Position numbers and translations under genes: made by a program
Assembly: GCA_020226215.1 (NCBI GenBank)
Contig: CM035236.1
Location: forward strand, 1,617,001-1,681,000
Direction of reading: 5' to 3'
DNA: 64,000 bases
Origin: Sindora glabra
Taxonomy: Eukaryota > Streptophyta > Magnoliopsida > Fabales > Fabaceae
Shown: in pieces, positions 11,916 through 21,320 of the stretch
How the letters are laid out: each line of letters begins with the position of its first letter
How positions within the stretch are numbered: the first letter of the stretch is position 1
The notes under the pieces: model-generated
What the model was told of the DNA's origin: nothing
Database searches by the model: none
What the model saw: only the letters and a program-made list of their open reading frames with translations

Positions 11916-14900
11916 GCTAGACTGGGCCTTAAACCTAGCCTAATATATATGCCTAAATACATATTGACATTATACTAATACTCCCCCTTAAGGTGTAGTA
12001 TATAGATTATATGTACAAAACTTGTTACAAATAAACCTAATATTTGCCTGTAAGAGATTTAGTGAGAATGTCAGCTACTTGGTCATTAGAATTGACATAG
12101 TTAGTGATAACACAGTAGGATAGCAACTTCTCTCAAATAAAATGGTAGTCAATTTCTGTGTTTGCTCCTCTCATGGAAGACTAAGTTGGAGGCAATATGA
12201 GGAGTAGCTTGATTATCACATAATAATTCTGTTTGGGATATCTATGCAAATTTTAGCTCTTGAATCAGTTGTTTAATCCACAGAAGCTCACATGTTGCCC
12301 AAACCATAGCAGATATCTCAGCACTTGACCTAATTACAACTTTCTACTTTTCACTCTTCCAAGACATAATATTTCCTTTAACAAGGACACAGTATCTTGA
12401 AGTAGAATGCCTATCAAATGGGGACCTAGCCGAGTCAGCATCTGAATAACCAATTACTTGTTTGTGTGACCTTTATTCTCATATAACAATCCTTGACTAG
12501 GTGACCCCTTAATAAACCTCAAAATTCAAATGGCTACATCCCAATGGCTTTCACATGGAGGTTGAAGAAACTGGCTAACAACAGAAGCATCAAAAGGATG
12601 TCTAGTTGAGCAATAGTAAGGTAATTCAACTTACCCATAGTCTTTAGTATCTTCCAGGATTAGCAAGATGCTGACTCTGTCTTAGAAAGAACAATGCCAA
12701 CTACTTCTAGAATATCTAAAGCATACTTCCTTTGAGGGACTGAGCAATCTCTAGACTGAGAAAGTATTTAAGCAATCCCAAGTTTTTGGTTTGAAAATAA
12801 CTAAATAATGTTTCTTTAGCTAGTCAATACCATTTTGATTATTCCTAGTTATGATAATATCATCAACATAAACCACTAGATAAATACGCTGTTCCTCTGA
12901 ATTATTCCTGTGGAAAACAAAATTAGATTCACACCTAACCATGCCAAATTCGTGAATAATAGCATTGAAATGTCCAAACAAGCATGAAGGGACTGTTTCA
13001 AACCATATAGTGAACAATGATGTTCGCAAACTAGACCAAACTCCTCATGAGCAATAAAATTAGGTGGTTGCTCTATATAAATCTCCTCTTGAAGTTCACC
13101 ATGAAGAAAGATATTTTTAATGTCTAGCTGATACAATGGCCAAGAATACATGGCAGCCATTGAGAGAAACAAGTGAACTAAAGACATTGTGACCACAGGA
13201 GAAGAAGTTTCACAATAGTCCAGTCCACAAACCTGTGTTTATCCCTTAGCAATCAATCGAGCTTTAAGCTGATCAACTTGACCATGGAGACCTACTTTGA
13301 CAATGTAAACTTAGTGGCATCCAACAAGATATTTACATAAAGGCAGTGGAACCAAATCCCAGGTACCATTAGCAGGCAGAGTAGTCATCTTGTCCAACAT
13401 AGCTTGGTGCCACCTTAGATTTGAAAGTGCCTCTTCTAGTGGTCTTAAGAATGGAATCAGAAAACAATGATGAGATAAAAGCACAATAAGGTAAAGACAA
13501 ATGATGATAATTAAGAAAGTTACAAGTGGCATGAGGGTTATGGGTAGAACGAGTATCTTTTCGATTAACAAGGGGAAGTTGGTCTTTTGAAGGTAGGTCC
13601 GCAGTAGGTGGAGATGCCAAAGCAGGAAGTGAATCAGCAGGAGCCTCTGTGGTATAAAAAAGAACTGAAGGAATATCTGTAACAATATCAAGATTAGCAG
13701 GAGAGCATCTATGATATACTTGCAGCGGCATAGAGGATAAAGCAGATTTGGATACAACGGGATTAGAAGGAAAAATAGGTGGACTGTATAGAATAGTTAG
13801 AACTTCTTTTAGAGAGTTATGTGGAAGAAGATGAGGAGTATAAGGAAGATGACTCAAAGAAAGTAACATTGCTGACATATAGTGCCGTTGAGTGTCTAGG
13901 GAGTAACACTAGTAACCTTTTTGGACGTGAGAATAGCCTAGGAAGTTGGACCTGATGGACTTAGCTGAAAATTTATCCTGTCCAGGATCCATATTATGAA
14001 CAAAACATATGCAACCAAAAATATGAGGTGGAAAAGCATACAATGGTTGGTTAGGAAATAGTATGGAATGAGGAACTTGATGCTGAAGAACATCAGAAGG
14101 CATTCTGTTAATAAGATAACAAGCTGTAATTACAGCCATGGTTGTCAGAGAAGCTCCGCAAATCGTGCTGAAATGCCCTCTGAATTGGAAGAAGATAGGA
14201 TCAGTGATGCACAAGTGAAGGATAGGTTCACTCAGTGGGATTGCACAATTTGACCGTGTTGACTGATCCTCAGATTTTCTGAATTAGGTTGGGCTTATTC
14301 TCTTGGGCATTAAGCATTTTTTTTTCCCAAAAAGGAAGACCAACTAAACAAAACTTGATTTCCAGCTCTTGTTGCAAAAATTGCAACAATCAGAAAGAAA
14401 AATGAAAGTTGAAAACCTAAAAACCCAAGAAATTGTGTTCAAACAGAGGAAAGAAGAGCAAATGAACCCTGCTGCTACTGCTGCCTGCATCGTTTGCTGC
14501 CTCATCTGACTTGCCCGTTGGCTGTCATTGGTTGCTAGGTTGCTGTTGTGTGTTGAGAGCCACCGAACAAATTGAGGGTGATAGATTAAGTCTCCGAGAA
14601 GGAATTGGGGTCAGTACTGTGCAGTCGCCAGTCATTATTGCTTTTATTATAAATAAATGACCGTTTGGATGTTGCTTATTTTGTGAGGTATTAAAGCCCA
14701 TTTTCAGCCTTTGATCTCACTATTGAAAAATTCAAACGGGTGTTACTGTTCTCCATTTGATAGTGCGTTTCTTTGCTGCCGGCACTTGATTTAATTTGTC
14801 TTGAGTGTTGAATTGCTCTAATAAGTGTGGAATTGGTGCCTTGAATATTTTTAGTTTTTTTTTTTAAAAAAGTCGAGGTAGGATCTTACAAAATTGCTCT

Positions 14901-17900
14901 ACCTAATTTTAAATACTCTAGAACTTTATTTCTTCTTTCTATAAAGTCATAAGCAAGTATCTATGATCCCACTATGATTATATGATTTACAATCTTACTC
15001 CTCTTTTCCAATCCTTGGTAGGATCTCAATACTAACAACCTTGATCACAGCATCACCCAAAAAATGAGAAGGAACATTATGATTTAACAGAAGAGTGCAA
15101 ATAATTATAATCAAATGTCTATTTTTGTGCTCAACAACCCCATTTTGTTGAGATGTATAATCACAAGAAGATTGATGTAAAATTCCCTAAGAAGATAAAT
15201 TGAGTAAATGCTATGGAAAAATATTCACGGCATTGTCATTGTTTAATATTTGAACATTTATATTAAGTTATGTTTTGACTTAAGCACAACACAAAAGGAC
15301 TCAAAAATGGAAAATAACTCAAAACAACTTTTCATTGAATACAACCAAGTGCTATGGGAATAATTATCAATAAAAGTTCCAAAGTATTGAAAACCAAAAA
15401 TTGATATGACTTGACCAAGACCCCAAACATCATAATGAACTAAAGCAAACAAGAACATAGTCTGATTATTAACATGCTTAGGAAACAAAGTTCTAGACTA
15501 TTTACCAAAGTAACATGTCTCACAATTGAAATTTGACATAGTAGAAAGACCGGGAACCATCTTTTGAAACTTGGACAAACTGGGATGGCCCAAATGTTGT
15601 AAAGAAGAGCTGGAGACTCAGTAGCAATTTAGGCAACAGAAGGAGGGGGAAGATGATGAAGTCCTTGTGACTTACATCCTGCACCAATCACCTATCTTGT
15701 ACTGCGGTCCTGGATAAGAACAACATTTTGGTAAAAACTAATAGAACCATTCAAAGCATGAGTAAGTTTACTAATAGAAACATGATTAAAGAGACAACTG
15801 GGAAGGTACAAAACAGATTCCAAAGGCACAGAGGGTAAGGTTTTGCACTACCTACAGCTGTAGCAACTTGTTTAGAGCCATAAGCCAAAGTTACAAAGTT
15901 AAAAGATTTTGAATAAGTAAAATGAGAAAACAAGAGAGGATTACTAGAGATATGATCAGAGGCACCTGAATCAAGAACTCAAGGTCCAAGAGGAGAAGAT
16001 TGAGTAAAGCAAGTAGCGGAATTACTAATGTAGACTATAAATGCAACTCTTGAAGATGACTGTTGTGATGCCTAATGCCTAATATGATCATCTTAATCAA
16101 CTCCATTGAGAGTTACAGATTACTGTGGCTGTTCATCAGAGTGCTTGGGGAAAATATCATCAACATGTACAATATTAGCACAAGGAGGTTTTCCAAGCAA
16201 CTGGAAACGTTTTTCCTTGGTATGCCCCCATCTGTGACAATAGGTACACCTAGGGCAATTCCCTTTATTTTCTTTATGATTACTTCCTTGTTCTGGTTTA
16301 GTATTGTGTTGAGTATTAGAAGCTGGTATAGAATGTTCAACCATAGAATGTTTGGGCGCTACTTAAATTGAAGAAACCTGAACAAGATGAGAAAACTTCT
16401 TCCACAATAGGAATAGTCTGACTGGTAAGTATTTAGTTCCTAATAGAATCAAGATCAGGACCTAGAATTGCCAGAGCACAAACCCTAATGAACCTGTCTT
16501 GCTGATTTAGACTTTCTTCGGTAGATTTACTAGCAGGAAACAAGGCTTTGAATTCCACCTTAAGAGATGATAGATGACCAAGAAATTCTGAGATTGGGGG
16601 GCTCCCTGTTGTTTCAAATTGATGAATTTAATCACAACTTGATATATACAACAAATGTCATTAGTATAAACTTTCTGAGCATGTGACCACAAATCAAAGC
16701 GATTGTCAACATTAATGTATAGAGAATGAAAAGAAAGATCAATAGATTGCCATAACAAGGTACACAATAACGAATCTGTCTATTCCCAATCCTCCTTATT
16801 GGTTTTCACATCAATAGTTTTGTGGTCAGATGAGCATGCAAACATTGACCCTTGCACCATTTTTCAACAGCTCTTGCCCAAGAAGCATAATTTGAGGGAC
16901 CCAGTAATTTCTTGGTATCTTTGGTGGGAGAATTAGTGAAAGTACCACAAAAGATGCCTGATTTCCCAAAAAACTGCTCTTTGGACATGATTATATTGAA
17001 TGAAACCCTGCAACTAGGTTACTAATGAGTAGAGAAATACCAAAATATATGGTAAGTGCAGTTTCAGTTGCCAGCAATACTCTGAGGGTTGATTGGTGGA
17101 GGGAAGGTGAGGTCAACGATACTGATGGTGAGGATAGACATGCGGTAGAGAGGCAGATCAGGGAGAAAGAAATGCAACTAGGCAGCAGACTTGGGAGGCG
17201 TGCATGGGCATGTTTGACCAGATGGTGATAGGTCTTCAGCAGTGGATAGGAAATGAGCTGTCAAGCATGATGATACCAGCAATGAGACAAGATGCGCCAG
17301 AGAAGCTTGCAAGTGCAGTGAACTTGTGGCAGCGCGCGGTAAGTTGCTTGATGGCAGGGCTCCAGTGATGGGCCAGAGGTGATTTTGGGCAACATGATAG
17401 TGGTGGTGCAATGATTGAAGGCCAGGAGGTAGGACAATTGGAGAGTACAGCAGAACAGTGACAACGCCGGAAAAAAAGTTGAAAAATCTAGGGTTTCTCA
17501 AACCTGGCTTTTGATATCATGTAAAATTTAGCGAGAGAGAGCATATGAAAAATTCAGGTTATATTATTCTAACTATTTCTAGAAGGCCTGAATACATATT
17601 TACATTATTTTAACATCCCACATTAGATAGATTTAAAACGTAAGTATGATAAGTATGATATATAAGACACTATGCTTGACTACTTAGACAACATCGTCTA
17701 GCCATTTAGGTCATGTGCTTCTGGTCTCGGGATTGTCATGGGCCTGTCAAGTTTGAGATGTTGACAGTTGACATATATTATAGAATGAAATAAGACAGCT
17801 GAATTACATTAGACCTAACAAACCCTTATGCTCTATTTATACAGAGCTCCTAAGAAATATAAAGACTCTAATACTCTTAACTTAGTGTAAGACAAGCAAA

Positions 17901-20900
17901 TCCATAACATAACGTAAGGCTCTAATATAACATAATTAGTCAATATTACATTCTAACAAAAATAAAAAATATTTACCCTTCTTGTTCTGGTCTTGTGTCC
18001 TTCTCTTAAGGTAATTGAATTTGTGTAAAGATATTTTGGAAGAACGGGAAAAACAGAGATGGATTCTTCGCAACTCAAAGGCTGATACTTAATGTATTGT
18101 ATTTATTCTTGTCTTAGATTTTTACCAATTGACAGCCAGAAAATTTTTGTCTACATGCTGTATAAAATGTCTTTTCTAGTTTTCTTGATCAGTTATTTAA
18201 TTGGGATATAAAATTTGGTTCTTATAGATTTTGCAAATGTTCTTCTAACAGTTTTCTTTTGGGCTATTGTATTCATGTCAAATTACAATGTTAATATCCA
18301 TGCATCAAATTTTGAAGAAAGTCAGATAGCAAAGTTTCCAATTCTTGTGTTTTGTCCCACCTTCTTGTCACATCCATTTCTTGTATTTTTTTAATATGGT
18401 TGAGTGGCTAACTTATTCTCAATGTAGATGTGCTCAAGATAGGTTACACTGAGTAGTTTCCCTAGTCATTCAAGTTTTAAATTTCATCTTGTGTGTAAGC
18501 ATGACATTTTGTGACAGTGAGATGGATCTGCAGGTGGTCAACTTCATTTTACAGACTGTAGATCCTAGTAACTCAGTCATGCGGAAGGCTTGTTTCCAGA
18601 GCTCAATGGCAACTTTAAATGAAGTTGTACGTTTATATCCTATGGTTGCTGTGAATAATGCATGGACCCGATTGGCAGTTGGGGATGTGATTGGGGAGAT
18701 TAACAATGCTAGCATTAGAGTTTATGATATGCAAAGGTTGCTTATATCTTTTGATTTTGAAAGTTCCTATTCAAACAACTGTATGCTGATATTTTTAGGA
18801 GATAATAATTTCTTGAAATAGAGTGTCTTCATTTTCAATGCAGTGTAACAATGATAAAGGTTTTGGATGCAAGTGGACCTCCTGGACTTCCAAATTTAAT
18901 TTCAGCTGCATCAGGAACAATCTTGATTACTGCAATTTCAGCTCTGAGCTTTTCACCAGATGGAGAGGTATTGAGTCCCCTGATAATGGTTGATGAAATC
19001 CTTGAATGTGTAGTGTTCATTGATATGGTTCATTTGGCAAGTCTAATTATACCAACCAAATAGTGATTTAATCTTATTTCTTTTGAACATTATTGGTTCC
19101 TAATTCAGAATATAAGTTGCATTGGCCATGGTAGGCAAGTGATGTAAATGATTAGGCTGATGTTAACTTCTAACATATGTTACTGTGCTTATATTGACAA
19201 CAACAGTGTATGCAGTCCTTAGAATTGCTTGACTATTCACAATGCATCATCACTAGAGTAATGGGTAAATGCTGTTCCTTATGGCCTTATGCCTATTGCA
19301 CCCCCTTCGTTTTATTTTATTTACTTTGCTATGATTTAAGGACTTAAGCTTCCTATATATTGTCCTGCTTTATCATGTTTGTTGGTTTAAGCTGAGTGGG
19401 AATACTACATTTCAACATTTCTTGAATTTCACCATATAAAACACTCTTTGTAAGTTACTTTACTTCTCTCTGTTCTCCCTTTTGAAGGCAGTATGTTCGG
19501 GAGGGGTCTATGTTTTGAGATAGTGGAAACATAATACACCAAAGTGGCCTTCTATTGTATAACTTTTTCAAAGCCATTTACATTTTATGAAGTAATTGCT
19601 TCTGGCTTTTGGTTGCCAGATTAACTGTACTTCCTGCAACTTCATGCCATTCTTGCTATTAGTTACCATATGCTAATGTTTTATTTAGCTTTTTTACAGT
19701 AATATTATCTGCCCAAGGATTTAATCATCTAGAGAAGGCATATCAGATTCTTCTATGTAAACATCACTTGATATTATTATGAGTAATATGATCTCATTCA
19801 TCTACATTCTCTTAAACGTGTTCAATCATAGGGGCTGGTTGCTTTTTCTGAACATGGGCTGACGATCAGATGGTGGTCATTGGGGTCTGTCTGGTGGGAG
19901 AAACTGAGCCGAAGCTTCATTCCTGTTCAGTGCACCAAACTGATCTTTGTTCCCCCTTGGGAGGGATTCTCTCCTAATACATCTAGGTCAAGCATAATGG
20001 CCAACATATTGGGAAGTGATGCGCAGTCAAGTTTTCAGGTAATTTTCTTTTATCTTCTTTCTCATCTTGCTCATTCTGGACAAGACAATTTTCACAATCC
20101 ATGTGTCTTAATATTACCAGATATGGATCATTTCATTTTGGGAAATACTAACTGTCCTGCAAAGTAGTTCCAGAGCATGACACTGATTGACTCTCGTTTC
20201 TGTGCAAAACCCTAGCATGGCATTGTGTTGGTCATGTCAGGCGCCGTTATAACTTGCCATCTATCTAGGTGCACAGTTTTGGAGCAATCTCTTGGGTTAT
20301 AGTTGAGTACTATCTCAGTTTTGACCAGCATCACAAGACATGCAGATTTAGAAATAAATTGAAACTCACTAAATATGCATTTAGATCTAATTTCATTCTT
20401 TGAAAGTTTTGATAATGTAATTAGGGTTTAGGAGGAAAAAGAAGAAAAGGAAGAGAGTTTGGGAGATGACGCTAATAATGTATTTCAGTAATGACGGCTG
20501 AGTACGTCATAAAACCCCTAGTGCTCTGTTGTTAATAAGAAATAAGGACTTAAGCTCATAACATAATCTAGGCCTGTACTATGATCCACTTACTAAATAA
20601 TCTTTCTAACGGAAAGTAAGCTAGTGGAAAGTGCAGGGACGGTGAATTGAGTTCTATGAATTGGTTGATAATGTTCAAGCTGGAAAATACTAATTTGGAT
20701 TGAACTCAATTTGCCCCGAGTATATGATGAAAGCTCGGTAGGAACTTGTTTAATTTCATTGAAAACTACGCCTAATTTATCCAAATGCATGAACCTATAT
20801 GATGAAAGGAACTCATGCACCTATCCCTAACTGCATGAGATGAACTCTTTACTAGTTTCCACAATCTCTCATTATAAACGAATTCTGAAGATAATATGGA

Positions 20901-21320
20901 ATTCAAAAGAATACATGCACAACTGATGGGAAGGTAGCTTGTGATAAGCGAGTCAAATCACCAACCCTACATTTGGAACCAGAGGAAAAAGGGAAAAAAT
21001 TAGAATCTAATTCATCTGGAATTGGATTCATGTGTAAAATTGGATTCATGAGTCCAATTTGAAATGAATTAAATTCATAATTTTTTTTAGGTTCCAAACA
21101 AGGGGTAAATGATTTATTACACAGAAAATATGTTTCTCCCGATGCTAAACTTTAACTCTTATATTTCTGTATGTAGGAGAATGCTAGGGATTCAAGTCAT
21201 GGGGACAGTTTGAAACAATTGCTTCATAATCTTGACCTTTCTTATCGACTAGAGTGGGTAGGTGAACGGAAAGTACTTCTTACAAGGCATGGCCAAGAGT
21301 TGGGGACTTTTCAGTTGTAA
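1..21320 (+). CDS. WD40-repeat protein, WDR7 / Rabconnectin-3-beta-like (3' part; 5' end outside window)
   Basis: Eight exons can be joined in one frame: 1-896, 988-1091, 1362-1431, 2282-3067, 18534-18736, 18844-18967, 19832-20038 and 21177-21320 (TAA). They give 843 residues, entering at codon position 3-5; every intron is GT..AG and phases agree. Exon 1 begins inside a WD40 blade (VLYIWDVKTG near residue 46) followed by a long serine-rich, low-complexity stretch. The middle (exons 2-5) is helical and HEAT-like. Exons 6-8 carry closing WD40 blades (ALSFSPDGE, then LTIRWWSLGSVWWEKL). The order WD40, helical spacer, terminal WD40 is that of WDR7-type proteins. Animal WDR7 pairs with DMXL proteins to assist V-ATPase assembly on vesicles; the plant role is an inference from family. 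The 15.5-kb intron 3068-18533 is filled by nested transposons, yet splice sites and frame are intact, so I expect the gene to work. Confidence 0.88.
1633..2157. mobile_element. Non-autonomous terminal-inverted-repeat element in intron 3 of the WDR7-like gene
   Basis: The left end (GGGTAAATTACACAAAAC.. then CAACTATCTGTGATGTGCC) is mirrored by the reverse complement of the right end (GGGGTACAATAAATTTCAAC.. then TATTCGCAATGTGCACATAACC). The imperfect inverted arms are about 45 bp. The 525-bp interior is AT-rich and non-coding. No convincing target-site duplication was seen, so the class (Mutator-like or other MITE) is open. Confidence 0.6.
3279..3535 (-). repeat. 3' LTR of Cop-1
   Basis: This 257-bp LTR aligns with the split copy at 11319-11401 plus 17779-17958 (263 bp together). 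It is followed at 3536-3548 by ctcaagttgaag, the complement of a polypurine tract. The terminal TGTTA expected at the inner edge is missing or mutated. Confidence 0.75.
3721..8182 (-). mobile_element. Copia LTR retrotransposon (Cop-2), complete with TSD, nested in Cop-1
   Basis: The LTRs are 3721-3850 (130 bp, 3' LTR) and 8043-8182 (140 bp, 5' LTR); both run TGTT..AACA on plus. The exact target-site duplication GTTCT lies at 3716-3720 and 8183-8187. A degenerate tRNA-Met primer site is at about 8022-8042, and a purine tract (complement of ctctccgtcaag) adjoins 3850. The 4.46-kb element is short for copia because gag is largely absent; pol is broken by stops and frameshifts. Confidence 0.92.
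3858..7496 (-). pseudogene. Cop-2 degenerate pol polyprotein (protease, integrase, reverse transcriptase, RNase H)
   Basis: Read on minus, the order is: protease-like segment near 7260-7310 (WVIDFKHSDHMTG, with the usual D-S-G active triad changed to D-F-K); gag-pre-integrase motif HCHFGHPPLTSLRKL near 6840-6900; integrase remnants to about 5700; reverse transcriptase 5690-4480 with KSLYGLKQ and YVNDI in place of YVDD; RNase H remnants 4480-3858. This protease-IN-RT-RH order defines copia. The longest open piece is 225 residues. There is little room for gag: only 547 bp separate the 5' LTR from the first open piece, and that stretch looks non-coding. An in-frame 210-bp tandem duplication lies inside the RT (see findings). 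Not functional as it stands. Confidence 0.88.
8544..8977. repeat. Two-copy tandem duplication, 217-bp period
   Basis: Copy 1 is 8544-8760 and copy 2 is 8761-8977. Both start with attttgtaaaa, carry a block like aggcccccac(c/t)tgtcc, and end with tagcaccaaaatgcactcc. The copies differ at scattered bases. It lies in the interior of Cop-1 and makes no convincing protein. Confidence 0.85.
9673..9873. repeat. Imperfect inverted repeat
   Basis: The arm at 9673-9701 (gcaagttggtggtggaattg..) pairs with the arm at 9837-9873 (reverse complement gcaaattggtggtggaatca..). The spacer carries gagaaaact / agttttctc, which extends the pairing. It could form a hairpin of about 200 nt. No protein seen. It lies in Cop-1. 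Confidence 0.65.
10018..10230 (-). mobile_element. Solo LTR (Sol-2), copia-like
   Basis: A 213-bp LTR, TATTGAGAATG.. to ..TTTCTAACA on plus, has the exact target-site duplication ATATT at 10013-10017 and 10231-10235. It is related to Cop-1 LTRs and close to the solo LTR at 20407-20611. Minus orientation is assumed from that likeness. It is nested in Cop-1, and its flanks carry ggttgaac/gttgaaccg motifs of an older repeat. Confidence 0.85.
10837..11000 (-). mobile_element. Au-type SINE
   Basis: On minus it reads as the plant Au SINE: an A-box region (CAGCACAACAATAAGG), GGTTGTTGTCTTGTAACC, a B-box in GGTCATGGGTTCAAATC, and the tail block GGTGGGACCCTCGTGCATTG near the right-hand end of the element. 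Flanking tgcttt occurs at 10831-10836 and 11001-11006, a likely target-site duplication. Au SINEs are tRNA-derived and are copied by LINE enzymes. Confidence 0.82.
11307..11318 (-). other. Primer binding site of Cop-1 (tRNA-iMet type)
   Basis: The minus strand reads TGGTATTAGAG directly after the LTR end, against the usual plant TGGTATCAGAGC. This orients Cop-1 and links the LTR at 11319 to the left LTR at 3279. Confidence 0.7.
11402..11750. repeat. Degenerate tandem duplication within Sol-1
   Basis: The units starting at 11402 and 11603 both open with tgtcatg..ctaagcct and share gagcttaaaagatt-like and aa(t/g)ttgtctaa blocks. The period is about 201 bp and the second unit is truncated. Confidence 0.7.
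12060..16988 (-). pseudogene. Cop-3 degenerate gag-pol polyprotein
   Basis: On minus: gag starts at 16988 (MSKEQFFGKSGIF; LLGPSNYASWARAVE) and continues in pieces to about 16400. A zinc knuckle near 16240 reads CTYCHRWGHTKEK but lacks the last cysteine. Integrase pieces are at 15488-15258 and 14214-13909 (ACYLINRMPS). Reverse transcriptase is at 13196-12820, with LDIKNIFLHGELQEEIYIEQ, SLYGLKQ and an intact YVDDIIIT. RNase H remnants run to about 12060. Stops and frameshifts are frequent, and the integrase is split by a hAT-like insertion at 14137-15043. YVDD survives, which suggests a younger age than Cop-1. No intact protein is made. Confidence 0.88.
14137..15043. mobile_element. hAT-like non-autonomous element inside the Cop-3 integrase
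   Basis: The ends are CATGGTTGTCAG (left) and, reverse-complemented, CAAGGTTGTTAG (right), a 12-bp imperfect terminal inverted repeat of hAT type. The 8-bp target-site duplication attacagc (14129-14136) / atcacagc (15044-15051) has one mismatch. The integrase reading breaks off at one edge and resumes at the other. The 907-bp interior has no recognisable transposase. Confidence 0.82.
17501..17519 (-). other. Primer binding site of Cop-3
   Basis: The minus strand reads TGATATCAAAAGCCAGGTT immediately after the 5' LTR, close to the plant tRNA-iMet complement TGGTATCAGAGCCAGGTT. Confidence 0.85.
17959..18533 (+). other. Residual host intron 4, right part
   Basis: This is the 3' piece of the original intron of the WDR7-like gene, ending at acceptor ..gatctgcag before exon 5. 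With 3068-3278 it leaves only about 790 bp of host intron. Nothing else is recognised. Confidence 0.6.
20407..20611 (-). mobile_element. Solo LTR (Sol-3) in the last intron of the WDR7-like gene
   Basis: A 205-bp LTR of the same family as 10018-10230 shares aatgtaattagggtttagga and gctcataacataa-like blocks, and ends in tttctaac. Exact target-site duplication GAAAG lies at 20402-20406 and 20612-20616. It sits between exons 7 and 8 without touching the splice sites. Confidence 0.85.

Larger units (their letters stand above)
11830..17615 (-). mobile_element. Copia LTR retrotransposon (Cop-3), nested in Sol-1
   Basis: The 3' LTR is 11830-11980, expanded by an (AT)n run at about 11883-11912. The 5' LTR is 17520-17615. 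Both start TGTA(G/A)AATTTAG on plus and share catat..ttatattatt and cctgaatacatat-like blocks. A purine tract (complement of ctcccccttaagg) adjoins 11980, and a tRNA-Met primer site is at 17501-17519. No clean target-site duplication: flanks are cccta and tccca. Confidence 0.85.
11402..17773. mobile_element. Solo LTR (Sol-1) inside the Cop-1 5' LTR, itself split by Cop-3
   Basis: It runs TGTCATGTGC.. to ..GTTGACA, with the exact target-site duplication TATAT at 11397-11401 and 17774-17778. Without Cop-3 (11830-17615) it is about 586 bp. The TG..CA ends and the 5-bp duplication fit an LTR; no internal genes belong to it. The left part carries an internal duplication and a (TG)n run at about 11510-11531. 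Confidence 0.78.
3279..17958 (-). mobile_element. Outermost copia-type LTR element (Cop-1), host of the nested stack in intron 4
   Basis: The left LTR (3279-3535) and the right LTR (11319-11401 joined to 17779-17958) are the same sequence, both opening with TGTTGAGAAAAT and AATTAGGG-like bases as read on plus. The right LTR is interrupted by a later insertion. A degenerate tRNA-Met primer site lies just inside the right LTR (11307-11318) and a purine tract lies just inside the left LTR, so the element points to minus. Flanking 5-mers are gaaat (3274-3278) and aaaat (17959-17963), a near-perfect target-site duplication. What remains of the interior (3536-3720 and 8188-11306) shows no gag or pol, so it is either a non-coding (LARD-like) element or has lost its genes. 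Its insertion accounts for 14.7 of the 15.5 kb of the intron. Confidence 0.8.
11319..17958 (-). repeat. 5' LTR of Cop-1, split by a 6.4-kb insertion
   Basis: The LTR halves are 11319-11401 and 17779-17958 (ending ttctaaca). Everything between them is a later insertion flanked by TATAT. Rejoined length matches the left LTR. Confidence 0.78.

Noticed and set aside
11825..17620. Target-site duplication for Cop-3 (cccta / tccca)
   Set aside because: Only the central ccc agrees; too weak to claim.
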